Positions 1 through 11,290 of a stretch of 64,000 bases of DNA are shown here, piece after piece. Both the position numbers and the translations under genes were made by a program. Location: contig JAVYIG010006799.1 of the NCBI GenBank assembly GCA_035222895.1, positions 47,796-111,795 of the forward strand, written 5' to 3'. This DNA comes from Strongylocentrotus droebachiensis. Taxonomy: Eukaryota; Echinodermata; Echinoidea; Camarodonta; Strongylocentrotidae. Below the pieces are notes generated by a model. It searched no databases, was not told the DNA's origin, and saw only the letters and a program-made list of their open reading frames with translations. Positions within the stretch are counted from its first letter, which is position 1. Every line of letters begins with the position of its first letter.

Positions 1-500
1 TTGGCAGCAACGATTAGTACTGTACGTCGATTAATTGGGGTCCGGTATTAATGTCTACGAGATAATGGAATTAAAAAATTTAATTTCAAACCTTTGCATA
101 TGTTTTAACCGTCAAAATATAACCTATATATTAAATGGAAAATTAAAAATTGATTAGGTATGTGAAGATTGGAATACCATTGAAACATCACGGCATGTTA
201 TTCTAGAGTGTAAGAAGATATCTGTGTTTTGGAAAACTGTAACACGTTTGATATATCATTTTTTTGGATTATATATTAACATTAATAAGAAGACTTTAGT
301 AATTGGATATAATACAGGCAATTTAGCTAATTACTTGGTTAACATTTTGATTAATTTTGCTGCATATATGTCATTCATAAGAACTACGTTTAACATTTAA
401 AAACATAAAGCAAAATGAATGGTAGAGCTTTAGATGATCTGTAATTTGATTTGATGTCACATTTAAATTCTAAAACAAAAGCAAAGGTTAAAGGGATTTG
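1..500 (+). mobile_element. L1/Tx1-like LINE, C-terminal coding remnant (array unit 1)
   Basis: Frameshifted and stop-containing remnant of the last part of a non-LTR retrotransposon ORF2. Pieces such as FNFKPLHMF, YNLYIKWKIKN and the Cys/His stretch ending in FWK can be read by hopping frames. The same C-terminal region is seen more completely at 20640-20907 and 45000-45370. It is the left edge of the tandem array and is not functional. Clade assignment (L1/Tx1) rests on the better preserved copies. Confidence 0.6.
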
Positions 501-1097
501 GTAACATTGCTCATATGAGAGAAAATGGTGCTAAGGTAGTGAATTTAATGCTAGATGTACAATAAAATATAATCTGAAAATTTGAGTGAAAACAGACCAT
601 TATTAATGATAACAATTGGGAAAAACTGATATGATCGATTCCTTAATTCTCCAAACGAAATTATTACAATTTGACTACATTTTAGGTGAATGTAAATTGT
701 CACAAAGCAATGAAATGGCTCCATTTACCATTCTAGATATTTAAGTGTTAAAGATTTTTAAAAGCATGTCATATGTCTTACTTTCATGAAAAAACGGTTG
801 GAAAAATTCAAAAATGGTTGGGAGAATTTACTTTAAGAGGATGTTGCACAGTGACGCCTTCAAAGAAAACCATAAATATCTTTGTGGTTTGAGAATTGTT
901 CAGGATACTTTGCATGTTAGAGGTTAGTATATCTGTAAAGCGCTTAGAGACGTTTGTAGTAAGCTGTATATAAAAGCAGAATATTATTGGTACAGTAGAA
1001 GGCATATAATAAGTAATATTTCATACACAATTTTCGCAGTTTTTTCATCAATCTTCAACAATGCTACCGATTTACTTTAATGAAAAAACAGGTACAA
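501..1097 (+). other. LINE 3' region and unit spacer, no gene
   Basis: AT-rich non-coding sequence that continues the LINE remnant and is recognisably the same as 45420-45980 of unit 5. No open frame is conserved between the two copies, so I call no gene. Confidence 0.5.
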
Positions 1098-2077
1098 CAT
1101 ATTGCTCCGTTTAGTCTCATTTCACAACGCCCCCTATCGTCAGAGCATGGTCAGAGTCAGCAGCCTAACATGTTAGCCTATGGACGTTCGTTAAAAATTC
1201 ATTTTTTGTTTAAACGAAAAGCACATCCACCCCGACGTACGTTATCACTAGCTCTTTCATTGGAGCCCTCATGTCTCATTGACTTTTGAAAGTTCACCCA
1301 CCGTAATTTTTCAAAATAGGTTGCAAGCTCGTCATTGCCTATAATACACATGTGAAACAAGTCTAACTTTGGACTCAGTTTGCCAAGCGATTTGAAGATT
1401 ATAGGTCGAGCACACGAAACATAAAAAGCATGAATTATCATAGATCACTTCTGTCTATTTCATTATGTCCATTTCATCCAACCCCCCACCGTAATTTTTC
1501 AATTTAGTAAAAGCAAACATTTAGCCGAGGTAAGCAAAAACATGAATATTCATGACACACCATGGACTATTCGGTTATTAACAAAGGGGTGCAATCGGTC
1601 ATCACGTCAAACTCCCCTAATTGCCACCAAGTATTTCATATAATTATATAGTTTGGTATGTTTCTTTTACTCACTCATGAATTATTAAATATCAATGATG
1701 GGTGGCCTGTACTTATAGCGCGCGAACACATCACACCCAATGGCATACACCCGGTACCCTGCAACACAGTGGAACATTCTAAGAAATTAAAAAATTATCT
1801 ACAAAATGGACCTCTTGAATCATCTGAGAAGTAACTTACCCTATTCTGATGACTTCAATGAATGTCAAGATAACAATGGCTGCTTTTCCATCCCAAAATA
1901 AAACTAGTTTGTAATTAGAAATAGTCAATTTCTCGATAATTTCACAAAATATATTTGCCGCCGCATTCAATATGACGTCATTGACAGCTGATTGGCTAGT
2001 TTGGTAGTGACGTCGAACGAGCTACGTTTGTGCTGCAGTGATCGAGCGAGCGAAAATGAGACAATCGGAGCAATATG
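1098..2077. mobile_element. Non-autonomous DNA transposon, ~26-bp TIRs
   Basis: The ends are inverted repeats: CATATTGCTCCG at 1098-1109 and its reverse complement at 2066-2077, and the similarity continues inward for about 26 bp with one indel (a TCTCATTT block is shared). The paralogous units at 11200, 20990 and 45980 lack the ~980 bp, which marks it as an insertion in unit 1 only. No transposase frame is visible and I could not define a clean target-site duplication, so the superfamily is unknown. Confidence 0.55.
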
Positions 2078-2390
2078 TCTTTGACTGATATGCTAAAATA
2101 ATGATTAAATTGTATTAGTTATAAGTTATCGTGAGCGTTGCAGATATGTGAAATAAAGTTCTCTGAAAGGGTTGAAAAGAAGAAAAAATGATAATAATGT
2201 GCACTATTATAATATCTATTCTTGTCACTTCTAATATCTCCAATATCATGATTATTCCATTTACTGATATATGTTTTGTGCAATATATTGAATGACAATT
2301 TACGATTAATCTTTAAGGTTCAATAGACTTAACATTTGTAGTATTTTCTTTTACAGTGTCATTTGTACATTGCTAATGCAATAATCCGAT

Positions 2391-2470
2391 GACCGGGGTA
2401 ATACGATCTGTAAAGCGTTAGAGACGGGTATTCCGTATTAAGCGCTATATAAATCCAGATTATTATATTA
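2391..2470 (+). repeat. SINE/L2-type 3' tail
   Basis: The string with CCGATGACCGGGGTAA, AGAGACGG and GCGCTATATAAATCCAG followed by TTATTATATT is the 3' tail type shared by L2-like LINEs and their SINEs. Homologous copies occur at 11519-11580, 21307-21375, 30617-30705 and 46281-46370, always in the same place in the unit. Confidence 0.6.
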
Positions 2471-2757
2471 TATTATAATAACGAACTGGAAACAACACCT
2501 TTGTTTCCATGCTTGACTATAAAGCTCGTATCAACTCGCGATTGAATACAATAAACCCAGACGGCAAACAAAGTAATTCATAATATACATGGGGCTAAAA
2601 GTAGAGATTGTATTGCATTTCATCTCTCCTCATTAATCCTAAATACACTTGATCGTTCAAAAGAGAGCTCAATGTATATAAGAACGGGAAGATCGATCAA
2701 CTTTCATTCTTAATTGCTTTTTAAGTCAATCGAAAACCACTTTGATAGCTGCTGAGT

Positions 2758-3152
2758 GAGTGAGTGGATGGCTTCACCCTCTGCTCTAGATAGATAGTTT
2801 ATTGGTTTCCACAATATCTCATTTTACAAAGAGTGAAACAACATATTGAAAATGATTGTAATATACATGTACATACAATACCGTTACACACTATTCAGAA
2901 TATTGTCCATTAAGTTGAACTTAAGAGATATAGTGGCGGAGCCTATGGAAAAGCAGAGCTTGTTGTGGATAGGCTCCTTAAACTACAAATGTCATAATTA
3001 ACCAAAGTAATGTTTATACAATACAAATACATGCTAAAACAGGGAAGGGGAGATTACAGGGATACATGAACCGATACATTGTCACGACAAAAGAAGCGAA
3101 AGACATCACTAGCAGCTACTTGTCAAAATTAAGAAGAACAATTTCTCGATAG
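2758..3152 (+). pseudogene. C fragment: 3' end of a third GPCR paralogue, interrupted
   Basis: Encodes the TM7/helix-8 end of a receptor (SGWLHPLL, then TTKEAKDITSSYLSKLRRT and ISR followed by TAG at 3150-3152). It resembles the C-terminus of subfamily A but ends differently, so it represents a third lineage. The middle (2788-3082) is an insertion. No N-terminal part of this receptor is present in the window. Equivalent fragments lie at 12468-12577, 31000-31102, 46662-46753 and, more eroded, 52368-52465. Confidence 0.7.
2788..3082 (-). mobile_element. LINE 3'-end insertion in the C fragment
   Basis: Absent from the paralogous C fragments. It starts on the + strand with an AGAT repeat and TTTATTGG; read on the - strand this is a LINE-like end (CCAATAAACTATC) with an (ATCT)n tail. 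5'-truncated, no coding content recognised. Confidence 0.5.
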
Positions 3153-3300
3153 TGAAGGCTCATATTAGAAGGTGACTAAGTTACTATGACAACTTCCCGG
3201 ACAAAAGAATATGCACGTCTTCTATGACGCATATCCCCAACTCATAATCTAACCAAATATTTGTTTTTAAATTGGGGGTCCCGCTGCATCCCAAAGAGTA

Positions 3301-3885
3301 ACAGTTTGAATTGGTCTTTATATTTCAGTTAGTAAATTTCTTATCTCTTCCTTATCCATTATTACATATTCATTTATATATTTGCATTCTCCATTTGCAT
3401 ATTCATTTTCCCAGCTCATGTTCCCATTTCATTCACCTTCTTACAGCACAGTCTTTCAGTTGCACTACTGCCACACCCTATTTTCCTCTCTCTCCTTCAA
3501 ACTCATTCCCTTTGTTATCTTTTCATTCTCTATGCATGGTTGCCTTTTCCTGCCCTAGCAACATGCACTTTCTCTTCTCTCATTCGTTCTCTTTGCCTCT
3601 CACCTTTGATCTATCTAGCCTGTTCTCCTCATTGGTTTCGCTTAGCACATCACTTTCCCTGATTGGTTTATTTTGTTATGATGCCTGATTTGTACTTAGA
3701 GACACGTTATAATTTTGAATAATAAAGTTAGTTCTGTTCCGTCCTTCTCATGTGAGGTTATCTTATCTACTGTCCAGAGTTACTTGAGTTTTGTTGGAGA
3801 GTTTGGATTGATTTTGATGCAGCATATGTTTGATGATTGATTTTGGTTTATAATTTCCGTCGGTTTAATAAACACGTTACACTAT
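3301..3885. mobile_element. Unclassified insertion, possible solo LTR
   Basis: About 585 bp that interrupts unit 1 between CATCCCAAAGAG and CTATAGTAG; the other units are continuous here (for example 12710-12740). The sequence is pyrimidine-rich and has AATAAAGTTAGTTCTG near 3720, which would fit an LTR R region, but the ends and target duplication are not clear. The long open frame inside it is low-complexity and I do not regard it as a gene. Confidence 0.35.
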
Positions 3886-4182
3886 AGTAGATTTTGTTAT
3901 AGGCATCTTTTCCCCATATATGCTATGTATTACAAGGGCTCGCGCGCACGGACGCTATTAATGGTCATAAAGAGATAAACATGGTATCAAATTGTTCGGA
4001 AAAAACGGGGTATATCATGAAAGAAAAAAAAATGTCGATTCTATGTTGCGTTCGGCTTTTTTTTTGGACAAAATGATCAAAATGGCCTGAAACGGATGAA
4101 TTTGAGACGACTTTGGTGCATTTTCAAAATTTGCGCGCGTACGCGCGCGTTATTGATCGGCCGCACGGATATTGACCTTGTT
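3886..4182 (+). other. Unit 1 spacer (block upstream of B genes)
   Basis: Corresponds to 12740-13085 and 32501-32760. Contains GC-rich alternating CG stretches (GCGCGCGTACGCGCGCG near 4131-4149). No gene. It is cut off at 4183, where the other units continue towards gene B. Confidence 0.5.
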
Positions 4183-4306
4183 CAGGCGCGGATCCACGGG
4201 AGGGGGGGGGGGGGGGGGGGGGAGGGTGGGGGCAACGGGCCCGGGCCTTCTGGCTTTAAAAAAAAAAAATTAAAATAATAATTACAAAAAAAAAAAATTA
4301 TATATA
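4183..4306 (+). other. CAGGCGCG-type terminus plus 22-nt G run
   Basis: Unit 1 is interrupted after GACCTTGTT. The new sequence starts CAGGCGCGGATCCACGGG and runs into 22 consecutive G (4202-4223). Similar CAGGCGCG plus G-run ends occur at 33175 (+) and, reversed, at 52882-52912. I read this as the end of a transposable element family; its other end was not found. Confidence 0.4.
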
Positions 4307-5196
4307 CACTGTCGCTCATATAGGTGGAATATTTTTGTTTTACCCCAATTTATGGAATTATTTTAAAAATAATTTAAAAATAATAGATCTAGATAAAAGT
4401 ATACGTTCTTAGATTTAATTGAATATTAATTTGCAAATGTGTGTTTTGCGTGACTGCTAAAGCATGTGTATGCTTCTATGCTTATCAAATAGGGGACCTA
4501 CGCCCTTAAGTCATAAATGACAGTAATGAGGTTTAATGCCCCACAAAAGGTTACGAGTTACGAGGCCATTGCTTTGTCACTGAACCATGACTGTACGCAG
4601 CGGGGGCTAGGGTAGGGGGCAGTTTCCATAAATAAAAAAAACATAGAAAATGCAATAAATTTTCAATAATTTATTGCATTTTACCCCGGTCCCCAACATA
4701 AACAAATCCTCTGGATGGCCATGCATTATGGCTCAAGGCATGGGCACACAGAGGATTTTTTTATGTTGGGAACCGGGGTAAAATGCAATAAATTATTGAA
4801 AAATTATTGCATTTTCTGTTTTTTATTTTATTTATGGAAACTGCCCCCTACCCTAGCCCCCGCTGCGTACAGTCATGGTTCAGTGACAAAGCAATGGCCT
4901 CGTAACTGTGAGGCCCCAGGATCAAAACCGTGTCGATGTGCTATATTAGTGCCCTTTTGTGGGGCATTAAACTTCATTACTGTCATTTATGACTTGAGGG
5001 CGTAGGTCCCCTATTTGATAAGCATAGAAGCATACACATGCTTTAGCAGTCACGCAAAACACACATTTGCAAATTATTATTCAAAAAAATCTGAGAATGT
5101 ATACTTTTATCTAGATCTATTATTTTTAAATTATTTTTAAAATAATTCCATAAATTGGGGTAAAACAAAAATATTCCACCTATATGAGCGACAGTG
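4307..5196. mobile_element. Foldback MITE with ~0.42-kb arms
   Basis: An almost complete hairpin. The left arm begins CACTGTCGCTCATATAGG at 4307 and the right arm ends with its reverse complement at 5196. Homology runs inward nearly to a ~30-base loop near 4720-4745. The right arm keeps an extra ~48 bp (near 4907-4953) that the left arm lacks. Flanks are TATA on both sides, compatible with a TA or TATA target duplication. TA plus CACTG ends would suit a Tc1/mariner-type MITE, but this is inference. No transposase. Confidence 0.75.
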
Positions 5197-5257
5197 TATA
5201 TATTTGCTAGCTAGTGCTGACACTGAGCGAAATTTTCGTCGGCGCGATCTTCAAATT

Positions 5258-5341
5258 ACAGTTTCGCTTACTTCATTTCTCCAATTGTAATCGGCCTACT
5301 AGTCACCACCACTGTTAACATCACCATCTTACGGATAATAC
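5258..5341 (+). pseudogene. 84-bp fragment of GPCR subfamily B (TM5)
   Basis: Encodes YFISPIVIGLLVTTTVNIT plus ILRII, the TM5 segment of subfamily B, with both ends cut. It shares the AACATCACCATC variant with B1 (14470) and not the AACATCATCATC of B2 and B3, so it derives from a B1-like copy. It sits between two transposon-like sequences as a filler piece. Confidence 0.8.
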
Positions 5342-5600
5342 CCGTGCGTCCCCAAAAAAAACTATACACTTTTGAAATGGCTGCCGAATAAAAAATATAT
5401 GATTCTGAGGGAAAGGTTTTATATGTATGGAAAGCTCATAAACTCAACTTTCATATGACACCAAAAAGTCCGAAAATAATTCATGCTTGGGTGAGCACTG
5501 CTCACTTTTGTAAAGGGTATGAAAATTAGGTTGCGCAGGAATTAGCCTTCCAATTTGTGAGAGGTAAACGACTAATTCCTGCACAACCTAATTTCTAGTA
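5342..5600. other. Unidentified spacer with a 24-bp-arm hairpin
   Basis: No gene. At 5523-5594 lies a hairpin: AAATTAGGTTGCGCAGG and its near-perfect reverse complement, arms about 24 bp, loop about 24 bases. This stretch has no counterpart in the other array units. Confidence 0.5.
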
Positions 5601-6337
5601 ATTAAACGTGTAAAGGTTACACAAGCGACGTGAATTTGGAAGCGCCATTTACGGGTTTTTGATTTCCGCTCGACATCCCCGAAGAAAAATCATTAAATCC
5701 ATAACACACTTTGACAGGTTTCAAGCAAGCAATTCAAAAGAAACTGTCGTAGGCAAGAACAGAAAGGGGAAAATTGTCTTGCGCGCGTGTTCAGGGAACG
5801 TGTTCAGGGAACCGCCTTGATGGATCTGTGCGAAATACACTGCGAACATCGTATGCCAGATACTTGTACTTTGTACGCCATGCAGACACTCCGACAATTT
5901 CGTTCGTTACTGTCCTGACCTGAACTTATACATTGGGGGCCTCATCATCGTGTGATCAAGTTTGATTCAGACAACTCTCTAGTTGAAATTCTCATTGTTT
6001 CGTCACTGTGGATTGGAAACGTGAACCATCTCTCTTTCAAATCGTGATTGGCTGCAAACCAGAACCGACGAAGGTTTGGCGGAGAACGCCACCTTGAATA
6101 AAGAGGCAATAGAATTCGTGTTTAATTCATCCATTTTAAACTATGTTAACCTTGTACCACTGGCAATCATAATTTAACATACTCGTGTAATTTCAAGTAC
6201 TTTTTTGAATTTGAATAGAACCACAAACTCTGAATATACTATACCTTTAGACTACAGAAAAATTCCTTGTTCTCTAAAGTTTGTGACATTATTGCTAAAC
6301 CAAAAACGGACACGTGAATCGCATATTATTTGAGAAT
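5601..6337 (+). promoter_or_regulatory. Conserved 5' flank of A1
   Basis: About 700 bp shared by all five A genes (5601-6337, 16605-17341, 25865-26576, 35826-36551, 40840-41566). Short open frames occur in it but they are not kept between copies, so I consider it non-coding, holding the promoter and 5' UTR by default. Nothing here proves promoter activity. Confidence 0.35.
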
Positions 6338-7140
6338 ATGAGTCACTCACCAGCACTTGGTTTGGAGAATATGACATACCCAACATCACTTGGTTTGGAG
6401 AATATGACTTACTCAAACGCACTTGTTCTTTTTCATCCCATACTAATCATTTTTATTTTCAACATGGGATCAGCGTTGTTGGTTAACATATTTGTCCTCT
6501 TCATTTTACAACGGCAACAAGCTATAGACGATACCTCTAGGTTACTTCATAAGGCATCCGGTTATCTCCAACTGATATTGAGTTTGGCATGGGGTGGTTG
6601 GTGCATCGGCTTGAATGTGTACCGCTACGTTGAAAAGACATGTATAATAATCCATTATATCTTCCCTTTTGTAACCATAATCAAGTTTATTCTCTCAGAT
6701 GTTTTGTTATAGCTTCATCAGCATTTGCAAGCTCATACTAATAACACGCCCACTGCGGTATCACTTGATTTTAACGCCACTGAAAGTGAAAACCGTGCTC
6801 TCTGTCATCATACTAGTGTCAATTATTAGTTGTATTCCTCTCTTACCATGGTCTAATACTTTCTCAAGTATCGTAGCTTCACAGTGCCCGGTGTCGCCTG
6901 ACTCGTTGTCGAATGCGGATACCCAATTGGTTTTGAGGATCACAACATTCTTTTCCATTACACCTGTTGTAATCGCGCTAATAATCACCACCACGACAAA
7001 CTTTGCTCTTCTTGAAGTAACTTGCCAACAGAAACGCCGCGTTGAAGCCGTGGCTGAAGTAGCTCCAAGAAACGATGGCCCAAGGTGAACGACGACGTAG
7101 GGCACGAGTTAAATGTTTGCGGTGTCCTAGAAAGGGTATT

Positions 7141-7686
7141 AGGGACTTTTAGATTGAGTGGACGAGAACACGACGAACGCCGACTGATCATGCGTGTCAA
7201 CGTACTCAACTGCCCATGTTGACTACAATTAGAAATCTTTTAGATTTCACTCGACGATATACATGCATGCAGGAAGTACACTATGACGGACAAAGAAAGA
7301 GGACAAAATATACAGTTCCTCAGGTAGACAAAAGAATATCCCTTCACTGCTATTATGTAAAAATGTGTAGAACAGGTGAATATGCATGTGACACCTGTTC
7401 TACACATTTTTACATAATAGCAGGGAAGGGATGTTCCTTTGTCTACCTGAGGAACTGTATATTTTTCTTTGTCCGTCATATTCATAGAGTAAGCGTGCAC
7501 GCGCGCGCACGCGGCATACTAGTATCCAAAGACGTTTAAATATAATTAGTATCGTACTAGATTTAGGAAAATCAAGGTTGACACATTCTCGATCGCCGAC
7601 TGAGACGACGTGACGCATGCGCAGTGCCTTAAAATGACGTCACACGTTGCAGTCACAGCTGTCGACGTGCAAATCTAAAAGTCCCT
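7141..7686. mobile_element. MITE 'AGGGAC', copy 1, inserted in A1
   Basis: Starts AGGGACTTTTAGATT at 7141 and ends AATCTAAAAGTCCCT at 7686. It is flanked by ATT on both sides (7138-7140, 7687-7689). The intact receptors read GGTATTGCGAC at this place, so removing the element and one ATT restores the paralogue exactly: a 3-bp target duplication. The left end continues as in copy 2 (49817-50124); the right subterminal part differs. Three-base A/T-rich duplications fit PIF/Harbinger-like MITEs; no transposase is present. Confidence 0.85.
7282..7480. mobile_element. Nested foldback inside the A1 MITE
   Basis: Arms 7282-7377 and 7393-7480 are inverted copies of one another. The outer end reads TATGACGGACAAAGAA and the inner stem includes ATGTGTAGAACAGGT, with a ~15-base loop. 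It lies wholly within the larger MITE, and copy 2 of that MITE lacks it, so it is either a nested insertion or an internally captured hairpin. Confidence 0.7.
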
Positions 7687-7914
7687 ATTGCGACCATTCT
7701 TACGCTAACCGTGTCGTTTTACGCCTGCTGGTTTTTATGGGTAGTGGCGACGAGAGAGGCATACACAGAATGGCTAGACATCATTCAAGTAATGGGCGGA
7801 GTGAGTGGATGGTTTCAACCTCTACTCTACATCGCAACGTGTAAAGAAGCCAAAGACATCACTAGCAGCTACTTGTCAAGATTAAGACGAACATTGTCGC
7901 TAATAGGCTACTGA

Positions 7915-9180
7915 AGGCTCTTTACACAATGTCAAGTACACTGCCGTGTTGTAAACTACACTCAGCTTAAAAAGAAAGTGGACACTTTTTATAAAATTAA
8001 GATTTTCAAATGAATATTTGATATAAACTTATCTTTCGTATATCAAAATAAACAAACATTTATCCTCTTTAAGACGATATGCAACTGTAATGATTACGTT
8101 CACGTATGGGTGAGCATAGCCATTTAAAATTAAATGGATTTCTGAAACAAACTTACAACAATTGATCATCTGGCAATTAAAAATGTCGATGAGCATATCC
8201 ATTTTATAGAGTCAAATAAAAACAATGAAAACATATACTAACTGGAAACACAAAAGGAGAGGCATATGGCACGTGTTTATAAAAAACCACGAGGTCCTGA
8301 GAATACAGTTGAGATCAAGAGCTCGATTCTCATCATTGTTGCTCATTTTTCGTTTCCATTGTTGAACAAGAATATCTTACAGAAGCCCATGTTTATTAAC
8401 ATTTGAATGGCTACTTGCTCTATTCATGCAATTTTCTTAATAAGATCCACAAACGGTGAAATGAATGTACCCCTCCATCGAATAAAAGTTCAAAACTTGA
8501 TCTTAAATGATTTTGGTAGGGTATCAATTTCCTTCAATATGATATACATTTTATAATATTTTAGTGACGACCTATATCAATATTTTGGACATTAAAGAGC
8601 GTTTATTTTCTTTTTTTGCTAATTGACATACTACTAAAGCATGTATTGCAAATCAATGCCTAAAAATGAATTCTAAGTGATACCAAACAAAATACAAATC
8701 CAGGTACATGCACTAACCGAGCAAACGCCATACATACCTATTATATATATAATCACCAACCGGACATTAATGGATCACAATTTCGTATTTTACAACTTTA
8801 GAACACGTTTCAAATGAGGCATTCATACTTCGATACAGTGCTCGTTCATTGTATTCCTACAGCACCCCAAAACCTTGTAAACAAACTGAGAATTTAAGGA
8901 TTTTCGAACACAAAACAACGAAGGAAATAATTTCTTTCAATAAACCATATGAAGAGTTTCGATTGATCCTTATCAATCGCAAATATAACTTATGTACATA
9001 GTTGCGATTGATAAAGAGAGAGAGAGATGAAAATAACATGGGTACATATTTATTACCTGTGCCAGGCAATCTGATAATTGTAACAATAATAGGGATATGG
9101 TAATGATGTGCAAAGGCCCAATAATCTTTTAAGTAATTAGCGGCCTATTATTTTATAAAGTAGATTACAAATTGCAACTC
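7915..9180 (+). other. A1 3' flank, no further gene
   Basis: Matches the flanks of A3 (27630-28790) and A5 (42593-43730). A polyadenylation signal AATAAA at 8047-8052 lies about 135 bp past the A stop; equivalents are at 27713-27718, 42675-42680, 18442-18447 and 37646-37651. A short inverted repeat (ATCAATCGCAA with TTGCGATTGAT) lies at 8973-9012 and is followed by (GA)n. Confidence 0.5.
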
Positions 9181-9189
9181 ATGCTTTGT

Positions 9190-11290
9190 CCCAACGATTA
9201 AAAAGAGTAATTCATTCTATTTCGTTTGATCAATCTAAATTTATGAAGGGTAAGATGTTAACTGAAAAGTAGATTTGTCTAAGATTTTATTGATTCGTGT
9301 GAGTTTGAGCGTGCACCAGGTATTCTTATGTTCATTGATTTTAAGCAAGCATTTGATAATGTGAATCATGCATATTTGTTTAAAAAATTAGAAAAATTAG
9401 GATTAAAAAATACTTTTATTTCATGGATTCGAACATTTTATGAAATGCAAGTAGAAAAGTCAATTATGGTCGGATTTCAAAATGATTTTCTATACAGAAG
9501 AGGTGCCCGGTGAGACAAGGGTGTCCTCTCTCTCTGCTTTGTCATTTGTAATTACGTTATAAATATTTACTGCAACTTGAAGGATAAAATAAAAATGAAA
9601 ATATATGTGATATACAGATTCTAAGTCAAGAAAATGTGGAAGGTAAAACAAAAATATATATATATGATACTGTCCTATTTGTTAGTACGGCCAGCAGATA
9701 TTGCTATGAGGGAACTTATTTGTCTTAGTAATTTTCTGGTACTTTTATCAACTGTGAAAAATCGGAAATGATATATTTAGTGCAGGATTTTAAAAGAATT
9801 GAATGGAATGGGAGACACTTTTCGGCTGAGCCAGTAAAATGTTTGGAGTTATATGGAGGTAAACATAAACAGAAAATTGAGGCTATGAATTTGGATAGGA
9901 AAATTAAAAAAACATTAGAAATGTGGAGAATGCGTAATTTTACATATTACGGTAGAACTTTGACATTAACATTTTTAGTTGTGTCACAAATTACTTATGT
10001 GGTGACTGCTATTCCAATACCACATTCAGTTGAAAAAATAAAAAATGAGATGATGTTTTCAATTTTATAGGGGGTGTAAGAAAGAGAAAAATAGAAGAAG
10101 AAAAAATACTAAAGGGGTTTCAGGTATGGTTGATTTCAGGTAAAAGTCGGTTCTCTGCGAATTTCTTGGACAAGGAGATTTTTTTTGACAATGAGAAAGC
10201 TTTTTGGAAATTTTGATTTTCCTATAGGTTAAATAGGGTAGGTGAAATTCCATCGGTGTTTTAGTTTAATTGTAATAACAGAGACATGGATAAACTATGT
10301 CGAATGTCGAGGATACCCCATTAGTAATTTGATTTACTTTGTACTTGGTCAGAATTGAGATATGTAAAATACACTCATGGTTACAAATATTAACAATGAA
10401 ATATCATGGAATAATAGTACTTTATCTCTGATAACCACTTATTGTATTTCAAATTATGGGAAAAACTTGGGATTGTTAGAGTGAAGCATATTTTTAGTCA
10501 AGGACATTGTTTTCCTTCACCTTTTTAAAGGTGAAGAAAGCCTTTACAAAATTGTGGGTTGATCAATTATGTAATGGTTTTTACCAAAGACATCACACAC
10601 ATTCCATAGAAATATCAACTGGTGATGGTATTAATGTTTTAGATATGAAGGCTAAACAGTTCTACTTATCTTGTGTATATAATGCTTGAAAAAAAAGATA
10701 AGTTCTGCACTCCGATTTGAATTGGGATCCGGTATTAATGTCTAAGTTCAAAGCTATACGAGATAATGGAATCAAACAATTTAATTTTAAACTTTTGCAT
10801 ATGTTTTTACCGTCAAAATGTAGCCTATATAAATGGAAAATTTAATATGATTAGGTACGTGAAGATTGGAATACCATTGAAACTTCACGGCATATCATGC
10901 TAGAGTGTAAACAGATAATTGTGTTTTGGAAAATTGTAACACGTTTGATATCTAATTTTTTTGATTAGATATGAACATAAATGAGAAGGCTTTAGTAATT
11001 GGAGATGATATAGGCAAGTTAGATAATTATTTGGTTAATATATTGATTAATTTTACTGCATATGTTATTTATAAGAACTACATTAAATATTTGAAACCAA
11101 AAAGCAAAATGGATGGTAGAACTGTTTAAATTATCTGTGATTTGAATTGATGCCACATTTAAATTCTAGAACAAAAGAAAAGGTTAATGAAAAATAGGTA
11201 AAATCTTTGACTGATATGCTGAGATGATGTTTTAGTTATTGTGAACGTTGTAGAAATGTGAAATAAAGCTCCCTGAAAGGATTAAAAAGA
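9190..11290 (+). mobile_element. L1/Tx1-like LINE remnant (unit 2)
   Basis: Decayed ORF2 of a non-LTR retrotransposon. Readable pieces in order: FIDFKQAFDNVNHAYLF (RT motif A, about 9331), RQGCPLS-like sequence after YRRGAR (motif B), a broken YADD region near 9663, then YLVQDFKRIEWN and the thumb segment KKTLEMWRMRNFTYYGRTL with LTFLVVSQITYVV. The C-terminal Cys/His region follows near 10860-10950. Multiple frameshifts and stops make it inactive. Equivalent remnants are in every unit; the best RT motif C (YADDTVLFVDSLR) is at 44252. Confidence 0.8.

Larger units (their letters stand above)
6338..7914 (+). pseudogene. A1: GPCR subfamily A, disrupted
   Basis: A 7TM receptor gene of subfamily A with at least three lesions. 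From ATG 6338 the frame encodes the sequon-repeat N-terminus, TM1, TM2 and the start of TM3. A one-base insertion near 6678 (compare ACCATAATC with ACTATATC in A3) shifts the frame. The second frame (6699-7085) carries SICKLILITRPLRYH through TM5. Loss of CA near 7080 shifts it again. A 546-bp MITE (7141-7686) then splits the codons before TM6. The third frame (from about 7687) encodes TM6-TM7 (CWFLW, GWFQPLLY) and ends at TGA 7912-7914. It cannot make a complete receptor. The high identity to A3 outside the lesions suggests recent inactivation. Confidence 0.9.

Noticed and set aside
3311-3688. 125-codon open frame
   Set aside because: Starts at TTG, pyrimidine-rich, Ser/Leu/Phe/His-rich low-complexity product, and lies in an insertion absent from the other units.
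4715-5005. 96-codon open frame
   Set aside because: Lies within one arm of the foldback; the other arm shows the sequence is a hairpin repeat, not a gene.
6761-7105. Antisense open frames across the A genes (also 17764-17994, 27032-27418, 36974-37201, 41989-42219)
   Set aside because: They appear in every A copy because the sense strand is conserved; the products are mirror images of receptor codons with no independent support.
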